Assembly (NCBI GenBank): GCA_937967455.1
Contig: CALCJK010000007.1
Coordinates: 1 to 64,000 of the forward strand
Origin: an uncultured bacterium
Lineage (GTDB): Bacteria; Bacteroidota; Ignavibacteria; UBA10030; BY39
Direction of reading: 5' to 3'
Length of the DNA stretch: 64,000 nt
The notes under the pieces are model-generated. The model ran no database searches. It was given only the letters and a program-made list of their open reading frames with translations, and had not been told where the DNA came from. A program made the position numbers and the translations under genes. How positions within the stretch are numbered: position 1 is the stretch's first letter; every line of letters begins with the position of its first letter. Positions 35,193 to 43,264 of this stretch are shown here, in pieces.

Positions 35193-36989
35193 TTATTCTT
35201 CGATTGATAATATTGCCAAGAAAGCTTCCTGGGGAATTTCTACTTTACCGACCTGTTTCATACGCTTTTTTCCTTCTTTTTGTTTCTCCAAAAGCTTCCG
35301 TTTTCTTGTAATATCACCCCCATAACATTTAGCAAGTACATTTTTCCTTAGTGGAGAGATTGAATCGCGTGCAATTATCTTACTTCCAATTGCTGCCTGA
35401 ATTACAACTTCAAACATTTGCCTTGGAATTAATTTTCGCAATCTGGCACATAACTTTTTACCCCATTCATATGCTTTATCTCTATGAACAATTGTAGATA
35501 AAGCATCCACTGGTTCTCCATTTAGTAAAATATCTATCTTTACTAAATCAGAAATTCTGTATTCTAAAAACTCGTAATCAAATGAAGCATATCCACGTGT
35601 TGTGGATTTAAGCTTATCATAGAAATCAAAAATAATTTCTGAGAGCGGAATTTCATAACGGAGATCAGCTCTGGTTGGATCAAGGTATGTTGTATTTTTA
35701 TAAATTGCTCTTCTTTCTGTACAAAGTTTCATAATATTACCAATATACTCTGATGGTGTTATAATCTGCGCTGCGATGTAGGGCTCTTCAATATGTTCGA
35801 TATCTCCAATCGGTGGCATCAAAGCTGGATTATCAACCAATACAATTTCTCCATCCTTTTTCAAGACACGATATTCAACGTTAGGTACTGTAGTGATGAT
35901 GTTTTGTTTATATTCTCTTTCGAGTCGTTCCTGAACAATTTCCATGTGCAGCAGACCTAAAAAACCGCATCTAAAACCAAAACCCAGTGCAGTTGATGTT
36001 TCAGGTTGAAAAACAAGAGCTGCATCGTTTAATCTAAGTTTTTCAAGTGAATCCCTAAGGAGCTCAAATTCATCTGAGTTTGTTGGATATAAACCTGCAA
36101 ATACCATAGATTTTACTTCTTTGTATCCTGGTAATGGTTTTTCAGCCGGGTTTTCTGCGTTTGTGATGGTATCTCCAACACGAGCATCGTGAACATCCTT
36201 TATTCCAGCAATCAGATATCCTACATCACCTGCTTTAAGTAAGCCCGTACGCTGTCGTTTCATTTCCAGTATTCCGACTTCTTCTGCTTCATACACCTTG
36301 CCGTGAGTAAAAAACTTGATCTTATCTTTTTCTTTTAGTATTCCCTCAAACACTCTTAGATACACAATTGCACCTCTATATGTATCAAATATTGAATCAA
36401 AAATTAAAGCTCTTAAAGGTAAATTTTCATCTCCAGAAGGTGGGGGAATTCGTTTTACAATTGCCTCTAATATTTCGTCAATGCCTATTTTATTTTTTGC
36501 GCTTGCAAGTATGATATCTTCTTCTTTGCAACCAATTAAATCTATAATTTGTCTTTTAGTTGACTCTATCATTGCTCCAGGTAAATCGATCTTATTTATA
36601 ACTGGTATTATTTCAAGACCAGCGTCTATAGCGAGATAAAGGTTACTTATAGTTTGCGCTTCGACCCCCTGAGAGGCGTCGACTACCAGAAGTGCACCTT
36701 CACAAGCTGCAAGAGATCTGGAAACTTCGTACGAAAAATCAACATGACCAGGTGTATCAATTAAATTCAAAATGTATTTATTTCCATTGGATGATATATA
36801 ATTCATTTGAACTGCATGCAACTTAATGGTAATACCTCTCTCCTGTTCAAGTTCCATATCATCCAGCACTTGATTGACCTTCATTTCACGAGGAGTTATA
36901 GTACCAGTTTTTTCTAACAATCTATCTGCAATGGTACTTTTTCCGTGATCAATGTGCGCAATTATACAAAAATTTCTGATATTATTCAT
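35193..36989 (-). CDS. lepA: Elongation factor 4 (LepA)
   Basis: Ribosome-binding translational GTPase that back-translocates stalled ribosomes and aids ribosome assembly. G1 is in [13 protein letters not shown]3 in DTPGHVDF, G4 in NKIDLPGA; the LepA-specific C-terminal domain with the [20 protein letters not shown] block is complete. I chose the ATG at 36989 (598 residues, normal size) because the extra 11 codons of the longer frame start at a TTG and precede the conserved MNNIRNF start. First gene of lepA-lepB-lepB-hemW; a strong promoter is predicted at 37036-37064. Confidence 0.96.
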   Translation of the reverse strand: MNNIRNFCIIAHIDHGKSTIADRLLEKTGTITPREMKVNQVLDDMELEQERGITIKLHAVQMNYISSNGNKYILNLIDTPGHVDFSYEVSRSLAACEGALLVVDASQGVEAQTISNLYLAIDAGLEIIPVINKIDLPGAMIESTKRQIIDLIGCKEEDIILASAKNKIGIDEILEAIVKRIPPPSGDENLPLRALIFDSIFDTYRGAIVYLRVFEGILKEKDKIKFFTHGKVYEAEEVGILEMKRQRTGLLKAGDVGYLIAGIKDVHDARVGDTITNAENPAEKPLPGYKEVKSMVFAGLYPTNSDEFELLRDSLEKLRLNDAALVFQPETSTALGFGFRCGFLGLLHMEIVQERLEREYKQNIITTVPNVEYRVLKKDGEIVLVDNPALMPPIGDIEHIEEPYIAAQIITPSEYIGNIMKLCTERRAIYKNTTYLDPTRADLRYEIPLSEIIFDFYDKLKSTTRGYASFDYEFLEYRISDLVKIDILLNGEPVDALSTIVHRDKAYEWGKKLCARLRKLIPRQMFEVVIQAAIGSKIIARDSISPLRKNVLAKCYGGDITRKRKLLEKQKEGKKRMKQVGKVEIPQEAFLAILSIEE

Positions 36990-37015
36990 AAATAAATTCA
37001 CTAAAAATAAAATAA

Positions 37016-37028
37016 CCGCCAATGGCGG
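37016..37028 (-). promoter_or_regulatory. GC-rich palindrome at the predicted lepA transcript start
   Basis: CCGCCA-A-TGGCGG is a perfect 13-bp odd palindrome, GC-rich in an AT-rich gap. It begins one base from the predicted start (near 37029), and a T-rich stretch follows on the minus strand. It could be a 5'-end hairpin that stabilises the mRNA, an operator, or a weak attenuator (CCGC-CATTG-GCGG stem). Confidence 0.5.
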
Positions 37029-37035
37029 ACATTAA

Positions 37036-37064
37036 AATATACAACAATTTGTGCATATTTGCAA
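37036..37064 (-). promoter_or_regulatory. Predicted promoter of the lepA operon
   Basis: Minus strand: TTGCAA (37059-37064), 17 bases, TATATT (37036-37041). The untranslated leader is about 40 bases. This is one of the best-matching sites in the window. Confidence 0.65.
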
Positions 37065-37079
37065 CGAAAAGGAAAAGGG

Positions 37080-37280
37080 CTATGAAGTATAGATAACAGA
37101 TCTGAATGACCAGTTTAGTCTAAAAAATCCATTAAGAAGGTTTGTTTCCAATCGATTGGTTTTTGGAATTACTGCTTTGAAATTTAATAGTTTATTTAAA
37201 TTTCCATACCATGTTTCGATATTTATTTTTCCATTCTGATTATCTTTCCGAATTATGGAATTATTATGGCAATAATTGCA
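37080..37280 (-). pseudogene. Possible remnant of a decayed protein gene
   Basis: One minus-strand frame is open for 67 codons, from just after a TAA (37281-37283) to a TAG (37080-37082), long for such AT-rich DNA. It encodes protein-like text including NGKINIETWYGNLNKLLNF and LLNGFFRLNWSFRSVIYTS. There is no plausible ATG, and the same frame continues above the TAA for about 11 codons before another stop. This looks like the 3' end of a gene eroded by stop codons. The family is not recognised. A chance open frame remains possible. Confidence 0.3.
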
Positions 37281-37379
37281 TTAACGGTATATGCTATCAA
37301 TAAACTTTATAAAGTCTCATCACAAAGAAAGGTCCTCTGTTATATATCTATTATTGTTGCTTTAGAAAATTTAAAAATA

Positions 37380-39830
37380 TTAAAGACTTAGCCAATAATT
37401 TAATTTAACCAGAAACACATTATTAGGTGCGATCCTGAAGATTTTTGAAATATCTTTATTTAGCTCAGTATAATAAATATTACCAATTTCTTCTTTCATA
37501 TGAGTCCAAACAATAAAAATTGTACTACCTGGAATAAATTCCCACCGAAGCACTATGTTTGTATTCATAATTTTATAATTCAAATCTTGATAATAAAAAG
37601 GAAAATCAATTAACTCAAAGGTTTGTGGATCAATCATCCTTTTAAAATTCCGATAGTGCCATTTATAAAACATAAGCTGATTAAAAAATTGAACACTGAG
37701 TTTATTGGATAAAGTTATTATTCCTCTAATTGCAATATCAAAATAATTTAAATCTCTGTCACCAAATATAGTATAGTATTCATTAGTAAGGGGATCATAC
37801 TGTGTTAAATAATTCGAACCAAGAAGCAAACCTGTTTCTTCTATCCATCTCTTTGCGTATGTTATCATAGGAGTTAGTTCAATCCAAGTAGTTGGTCGAT
37901 AGGTAATATCAAATGAGGTTAAAAATTCTTTTTTTTGCTTTGAATCTATTTCATAAATTAAATGAGATTTTACAAAAATTTGTTTTCTAGTATCCGTTTG
38001 TATTATAGCTTGGAATGAGTGGACATTAGGTGTTTTATATTTACCAAGAATGCCCCGTTCGGAACTATTATAAACGGATAACTGATTTATCTGAAAAAGT
38101 GAAAGTGTCCAGAAATTTTTAAATATAAAATTTGATCCCAAACCAATATTTTTAGTAGTGTTTAATTTTTGGTAATTCCATCTATAATCAGCTTGCATCA
38201 AAATACTATATCTTAAAAAAAGTTTTTCAGCCTGATCTTCTTTATAAATAATTTGAGTTGTTCCGCCATGTTCCCTTGGTTGGCTGAAGTAACCAAGTTC
38301 ATCTATTGAAAAATTTTTTGATGCAAAATCGTATGATGTATTAAACAACCAATGTTTAGCTGCAATTCGTCCTAAGAATAATCTACCAGCAGTTCCATCA
38401 TAAGTTTTGCGGTTTAAAAATTCGGTTTGTCGAGAACCTACAATATAACCATCAATAGCATATTGATAATTCATCAACCTGAAATTCCAATCTAATCCAC
38501 CTGCGATTGAGGGTGAGTAATTTTTTAAGAATGCCCCAGTTCCCATAAATCCAATAGATGAATTAGCACCGATTTCTTGAGATAATCTGAGCACATTATA
38601 GGAAGCCATTGGCTCAATTAAAGAATATTTTTTTAGATCAGATATATCTTTGTAAATTAACTTTTCCTCATCGGTTACAGTTGTGAGGAATCCTACATCA
38701 GTGCCAAATTTGCTTTTACCGGTTATTTTTGATGCTGCCAGTATTGTGGTGTTTTTTGGATAACTAATTATTTCCTTTACATCATCCGGTAAATCAAAGC
38801 GAGGATTACGACCAATACGGCGAGTATAAAAAAGGTTAAAATTTTTCTCATCGGCGCTTACACCAAATGCAAAAATATGTCCTCCCTCCAAAAAGAAGGG
38901 CCGCTTCTCAGGGAAATGTGTTTCAAAAACTGTAAGATTCATTACTTCTTGATCAACCTCTACTTGACCAAAATCAGGATTTATCGCAGCATCGATTGTA
39001 AAATTGCTCGTTAATCCATATTTAAAATCTACGCCTAAATTTTTGAAAAAAACTTTATTAAATTTATATGGTTTAAGTTCTTGTTCAAAATTAGTTCTTG
39101 CTAATATATATGGTTGAACGCTTAGATGTAAAGACTGACTAATATTTTTTATTCCGGATAGATTGCCAATTTTTGATATGGAACCTATTTCACTTCTTGG
39201 TATCAAAACCCATTCTATAATTTCCTTCTTTCTAGAAATGTATCTTCTAAAATTAATACCCCAAACATATTCATCATCTTGCTTTTGGAAACGCAATGCA
39301 CTAAAAGGAATTTTAAATTCTGCAGACCAACCTTCAGATGTTACTGAAGCATCAAAATTCCATACGGCATCCCATTGAATGTCATAAAAAGTACCATCAT
39401 GATAGAGTACACCATCTGATTGGACACCTGAAACATTACCAACAAAAACAAAACCTGTTTGGCCATCGTTGTATGAATCGATTGTTATACTAAATCTATC
39501 AGCTTCACTTGATCTATCCCGGCGCGTTAATTGTTGTTTTATTTTAGCTGGTTCAGAATCATAACAAATTACACCAACATATAATGCATCATCATCATAT
39601 AGAACCCTTACAGATGTTTTTTCTGTGGGTTGGGCTCCCTCAATTGGATCATATTGAACAAAATCAGTAACTGGTACTGCTTTTTTCCAATCTTCTTCAT
39701 TCAATAACCCATCAATTTTTATTTTTGACTCAGTTCTCGTTGCAACTATGTTCTTATGACTTGATCCAGAAAAAGCTAAATTATATACAAACAAAAAAAT
39801 AAATACGGCGGACAACTTAGTATACGCCAT
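37380..39830 (-). CDS. DUF5916 outer-membrane protein with CBM9-like domain
   Basis: An exported protein of 816 residues. After a signal peptide (about 1-21, ending LAFSG) comes a CBM9-like beta-sandwich (about 30-215: KIDGLLNEEDW, then DDALYVGVICYDSEP and GWSAEFKIPFSALRF), then the DUF5916 region, rich in amphipathic strands and aromatic ends and probably a beta-barrel (HFPEKRPFFLEGG is a family hallmark). It likely binds or passes carbohydrate at the outer membrane; its function is not established in the family. The ATG at 39830 is chosen over a TTG two codons upstream, with GAGG 9 bases before it. A weak promoter lies at 39870-39898. Confidence 0.85.
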   Translation of the reverse strand: MAYTKLSAVFIFLFVYNLAFSGSSHKNIVATRTESKIKIDGLLNEEDWKKAVPVTDFVQYDPIEGAQPTEKTSVRVLYDDDALYVGVICYDSEPAKIKQQLTRRDRSSEADRFSITIDSYNDGQTGFVFVGNVSGVQSDGVLYHDGTFYDIQWDAVWNFDASVTSEGWSAEFKIPFSALRFQKQDDEYVWGINFRRYISRKKEIIEWVLIPRSEIGSISKIGNLSGIKNISQSLHLSVQPYILARTNFEQELKPYKFNKVFFKNLGVDFKYGLTSNFTIDAAINPDFGQVEVDQEVMNLTVFETHFPEKRPFFLEGGHIFAFGVSADEKNFNLFYTRRIGRNPRFDLPDDVKEIISYPKNTTILAASKITGKSKFGTDVGFLTTVTDEEKLIYKDISDLKKYSLIEPMASYNVLRLSQEIGANSSIGFMGTGAFLKNYSPSIAGGLDWNFRLMNYQYAIDGYIVGSRQTEFLNRKTYDGTAGRLFLGRIAAKHWLFNTSYDFASKNFSIDELGYFSQPREHGGTTQIIYKEDQAEKLFLRYSILMQADYRWNYQKLNTTKNIGLGSNFIFKNFWTLSLFQINQLSVYNSSERGILGKYKTPNVHSFQAIIQTDTRKQIFVKSHLIYEIDSKQKKEFLTSFDITYRPTTWIELTPMITYAKRWIEETGLLLGSNYLTQYDPLTNEYYTIFGDRDLNYFDIAIRGIITLSNKLSVQFFNQLMFYKWHYRNFKRMIDPQTFELIDFPFYYQDLNYKIMNTNIVLRWEFIPGSTIFIVWTHMKEEIGNIYYTELNKDISKIFRIAPNNVFLVKLNYWLSL

Positions 39831-39869
39831 TATCAAATGCCTCTTTTGTATAATATTAATTTTAAGTAA

Positions 39870-39898
39870 AATAAAAGAAATTTTTCATTAAAAGTCAA
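39870..39898 (-). promoter_or_regulatory. Possible promoter of the DUF5916 gene
   Basis: Minus strand: TTGACT (39893-39898), 17 bases, TTTATT (39870-39875). A good -35 box but a poor -10 box. Confidence 0.4.
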
Positions 39899-39953
39899 AT
39901 ATTTTTAAAAATTCGCTAAAAATTATAAAATTTAATCAAAAATCCTAAATTTC

Positions 39954-41360
39954 TTACTCCTTCAATGATTCCAATACCGCAATTGCTTCTATATGATATG
40001 TTTGTGGAAACATATCTACTGGTTGTACAAACAAAACCTGATATTCACTCTCAGAGAGTATTTTTAAATCTCTGGCTAATGTAGCTGGATTACAACTTAC
40101 ATATGTTATAGTTTTTGGTTTAATTTTAGATATAACTTTCAATACCACTGGATGAACACCACTACGAGGTGGATCTAAAATGATAATATCAGGTTTTATT
40201 CCAGACTCATTGAAGTCTTTACCTGTTAATATTTTTTTCAAATCTCCCTGTATAAAAATGCAATTTTTAATATTATTCAATTCAACATTTTTTCTGGCGT
40301 CGTTAACCGCACTTTCTACTAATTCTATTCCAATAACCTCTTTTACACAATCTGAAATATATATTGCAATCGAACCAGTACCACTGTATAAATCATAAAC
40401 TATATCCGACTTTTTTAAATTCGAAAACTCTTTTACCATTTCATACAACTTTTCTGCTTGACGAGTATTAGTTTGGAAAAAAGAGTTTGCTGAAATTTTA
40501 AATAAATATTTACCCAATTTTTCTAATATATATCCATTTCCATAATATACTTTTTCCTCTTCACCTACTGCGACCATTGATTTTCTTGATGTAATATTAT
40601 TAACAATAGTTTTCACTTCTGGAATATTTGTTACTATAAATTCTCTATACTTTTCCATTATTTCAGCATTATGTGATGAAGTAACAAGATTAATCATAAT
40701 TTCATTCGAGTATATACTTGTGCGAATCATTAGATGTCTTAAGTATCCACTATGCGTTTTGGTCGAATAGATAGTTAAATTATTATCTTTAACAAATTCC
40801 TTCGTTAAGCTTAGAATTTTATTAAATTTATCATTCTGAAGCCAGCACTTTTCAATATCAAGCACTTTATCATATCTTTTAGGTATATGAAGTCCTAACC
40901 CAAAGCTATTTTTGATTGATTCATCCTTAGAAAATTCTTCAATCGTAAGCCACTTTTTATTGGAGAATGTGAACTCCATTTTATTCCTATAATGTAAAAT
41001 TTCATCAGCACCAATTATTGGTAATACTTTTGTTTCAGAAAATTTACCTATATATTTAAGTGCATCTATTACTGTTTTTTGTTTATATTGTAGTTGAATT
41101 TCATAATCAATGTGTTGTAATTTACATCCTCCACAAATACCGAAGTGCTTACAGCTTGGAACAATCCTCTTTTCCGAAGGTTTTAATATTTCAATAATTT
41201 CTGCTTGTGAATAATTTCTTTTCGATTTTCTAACCACACATCTAACAATATCTCCGGGTACTCCGCCTTCAACAAAATATACTTTACCTTCGTGTCGTGC
41301 AACTCCCTTACCTTCAAACTCAAGGGAATCAATATTAAGGACTATTTCTCTTAATTCCAT
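39954..41360 (-). CDS. rlmD: 23S rRNA (uracil-5-)-methyltransferase, RlmD/RumA family
   Basis: SAM-dependent enzyme that makes 5-methyluridine in 23S rRNA. An N-terminal TRAM domain (about 1-58), the iron-sulphur cluster cysteines CKHFGICGGC (about 70-79), a RNA-binding insert, and a Rossmann methylase with YDLYSGTGSIAIY, DPPRSGVHP (near 395) and the catalytic cysteine in YVSCNPATLARDL (near 418). The 468 residues match the family. A hairpin sits just upstream at 41373-41404. RlmD versus RlmC/RlmCD specificity cannot be assigned from sequence alone. Confidence 0.9.
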   Translation of the reverse strand: MELREIVLNIDSLEFEGKGVARHEGKVYFVEGGVPGDIVRCVVRKSKRNYSQAEIIEILKPSEKRIVPSCKHFGICGGCKLQHIDYEIQLQYKQKTVIDALKYIGKFSETKVLPIIGADEILHYRNKMEFTFSNKKWLTIEEFSKDESIKNSFGLGLHIPKRYDKVLDIEKCWLQNDKFNKILSLTKEFVKDNNLTIYSTKTHSGYLRHLMIRTSIYSNEIMINLVTSSHNAEIMEKYREFIVTNIPEVKTIVNNITSRKSMVAVGEEEKVYYGNGYILEKLGKYLFKISANSFFQTNTRQAEKLYEMVKEFSNLKKSDIVYDLYSGTGSIAIYISDCVKEVIGIELVESAVNDARKNVELNNIKNCIFIQGDLKKILTGKDFNESGIKPDIIILDPPRSGVHPVVLKVISKIKPKTITYVSCNPATLARDLKILSESEYQVLFVQPVDMFPQTYHIEAIAVLESLKE

Positions 41361-41372
41361 TATTAATAAAGA

Positions 41373-41404
41373 TGGGGTTGTAAATTAACTCTTTCACAAC
41401 CCCA
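41373..41404 (-). terminator. Hairpin between pepD and rlmD (terminator or attenuator)
   Basis: TGGGGTTGT (41373-41381) pairs perfectly with ACAACCCCA (41396-41404) around a 14-base loop. On the minus strand it is followed by a broken T-rich run (ATCTTTATT), and the rlmD ATG is 13 bases further. It probably ends the pepD transcript in part; lacking a full T-run it may leak into rlmD. Confidence 0.5.
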
Positions 41405-41420
41405 ATATTGGATAGAAATT

Positions 41421-42872
41421 CTAATTAATGTTTTTTAATATCTCGATTAGATATTTCCAGAACTTTTGAACAGTATCAATATAAATTTTTTCGTCTGGAG
41501 AATGTACAGCCTCGAGAGTGGGTCCCATTGATATCATATCCATACCAGGAAATTTTTCACCGATTATACCACATTCTAATCCGGCATGGATTGCTTTAAT
41601 ATCTGGTTCCTTGCCAAATAAATTTTTATAAACACTTTTGGAAATAGACAATATCTTTGAATTAAGATTTGGTTTCCATCCTGGATAACCATCTGTATTT
41701 TCAACTTTTGCACCAGCAAGACGAAATACAGAACTCACTTGGCTCACAATATCCGTCTTAGAGCTTGCAACCGAGCTTCTCTGACTTGTAGCAATCACGA
41801 TATTATTATTATTAAAACTGATAATTGCAAGATTTGTTGATGTTTCAACTAAATTTGGTATATCTGCGCTCATTGCAATAACACCATGAGGTAAGCTATA
41901 GATTAAATTAAGTAGTTTATTTGATAAATCTTTTACTAGGACATTGCTTTTCTGAGTTTCCTTAATTGACAATTTGACATTTCCATCTACTTTTGAGTAT
42001 TCTATTGCGAATATATTTTGAAATTTTTGAATTTCATTTTTAATAAAATCGGATTTTTCTTTTGGAATGCAAATAATTGCTTCTGCCTCACGAGGTATAG
42101 CATTTCTTTTACTACCACCTTCAAATTTAGCAAGACGCAAATCCATTAGATTATTTAGATTCCACAATACACGATTTAAAAGTTTAAGAGCATTTGCTCT
42201 ACCAGCATTTATATCGAGCCCTGAGTGTCCACCGCGAAGTCCAGTTAACGATATAGAGAAGGCGTTATAATTTTCTGGTGGATTTTCCCATTGTGTACTC
42301 AAAGTACCAATTGTATCCTGACCACCAGAACAACCAACATAAAGTGCACCTTCTTCTTCAGAGTCGAGGTTTATCAAGATTTTGCCTTTAATAAAATCAC
42401 CTTGTAAATTCTGGGCTCCAGTTAAGCCAGTTTCTTCATCAACGGTAAATAGAAATTCAAGTGGACCATGCACAAGTGATTTATCTTCCATAATAGCAAG
42501 AGATATGGCAACACCAATGCCATTATCAGCACCAAGTGTAGTACCATTTGCTCGAATAATATTCCCTTCTCTAATTAGCTCAATAGGGTCCTTTGTAAAA
42601 TCATGCGTCTTATCTTTATTTTTTTCACAAACCATATCTAAGTGTCCTTGCAACACTACAATTGGGCTATTTTCTTTGCCAGGAGAGGCAGGTTTAAAGA
42701 CAGCTACATTACCAATCTTATCTTTTTTTGCTTCAAGACCTAATTTCTTTGCTATCTCTAAAACATAATCAATTATAGCTGATTCATTTTTTGAGCCTCT
42801 GGGTATTTTGCTGATTTCAGCGAAATATTTCCAAACCAATTCAGGCTTCAATCCATCTATTGCAGACGACAT
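41421..42872 (-). CDS. pepD: Aminoacyl-histidine dipeptidase (PepD, M20 family)
   Basis: Zinc di-/tripeptidase of the cytoplasm. VLQGHLDMVCEK (about 75-86) gives the first metal His/Asp, GADNGIGV (about 112-119) the second Asp, and TVDEETGLTGA the catalytic Glu pair; a lid/dimer domain and C-terminal HAGLECGIIGEKFP follow. The 483-residue length is typical of E. coli PepD. AAAGGAG lies 6-7 bases before the ATG. It follows an OPT peptide transporter and a PqqD-like gene, which fits cleaving imported peptides. Confidence 0.93.
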   Translation of the reverse strand: MSSAIDGLKPELVWKYFAEISKIPRGSKNESAIIDYVLEIAKKLGLEAKKDKIGNVAVFKPASPGKENSPIVVLQGHLDMVCEKNKDKTHDFTKDPIELIREGNIIRANGTTLGADNGIGVAISLAIMEDKSLVHGPLEFLFTVDEETGLTGAQNLQGDFIKGKILINLDSEEEGALYVGCSGGQDTIGTLSTQWENPPENYNAFSISLTGLRGGHSGLDINAGRANALKLLNRVLWNLNNLMDLRLAKFEGGSKRNAIPREAEAIICIPKEKSDFIKNEIQKFQNIFAIEYSKVDGNVKLSIKETQKSNVLVKDLSNKLLNLIYSLPHGVIAMSADIPNLVETSTNLAIISFNNNNIVIATSQRSSVASSKTDIVSQVSSVFRLAGAKVENTDGYPGWKPNLNSKILSISKSVYKNLFGKEPDIKAIHAGLECGIIGEKFPGMDMISMGPTLEAVHSPDEKIYIDTVQKFWKYLIEILKNIN

Positions 42873-42892
42873 ATTATTACTCCTTTTTTTAT

Positions 42893-43246
42893 CTATAAAT
42901 TAAAAGTTATACAATCACTTCTATATAATTGTTGTATAAATTGGGCGACACGTTCATCAGCTGGTTCAACTGCATCACCAAATTGTTTTTTAAATTTTTC
43001 TGTTAATTCTCGAACTGTAGTTTCACCATCACAATTTAACCATACGAAACTACCCAATGTATCTAACTTTACCTTAAAATATTTTTTCTTAATTAAGGGT
43101 TGGAGATATTTACCTAAAATTCTATCTCTAAACTTGGGAATCAGCAAAGTCACTTTATAATCATCCTGTACGACAAACTCAAAAGATCTTACCGGTTTTA
43201 AATCTAAAAGATTAAATCCCTCGTATTTGTTTTTTTTCTTAAACAT
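42893..43246 (-). CDS. PqqD-like (RRE-fold) small protein
   Basis: A 117-residue protein whose last 75 residues resemble PqqD: LGSFVWLNCDGETTVRELTEKF followed by VAQFIQQLYRSDCITF is the winged-helix core that binds leader peptides in RiPP systems. A basic 40-residue N-terminal part precedes it. I prefer the ATG at 43246 over a TTG at 43261. It sits between the OPT transporter (18 bases) and pepD (20 bases). No radical SAM enzyme or precursor peptide is nearby, so a PQQ role is unlikely. PqqD-like proteins of this type occur alone in Bacteroidota with unknown function. Confidence 0.7.
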   Translation of the reverse strand: MFKKKNKYEGFNLLDLKPVRSFEFVVQDDYKVTLLIPKFRDRILGKYLQPLIKKKYFKVKLDTLGSFVWLNCDGETTVRELTEKFKKQFGDAVEPADERVAQFIQQLYRSDCITFNL

Positions 43247-43264
43247 CCCCAAACCACTCAATTT

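Larger units (their letters stand above)
36990..37379. other. Longest gene-free stretch (390 bases)
   Basis: Between lepA and the DUF5916 gene. From the lepA side it holds the leader with a palindrome (37016-37028), the promoter (37036-37064), a decayed coding-like segment (37080-37280) that includes a 12-bp palindrome CCAATCGATTGG (37148-37159), and about 100 bases with nothing I can interpret. Confidence 0.7.

Noticed and set aside
42382-42768. Plus-strand open frame of 128 codons
   Set aside because: It lies wholly antisense to conserved PepD motifs and shows no family features.
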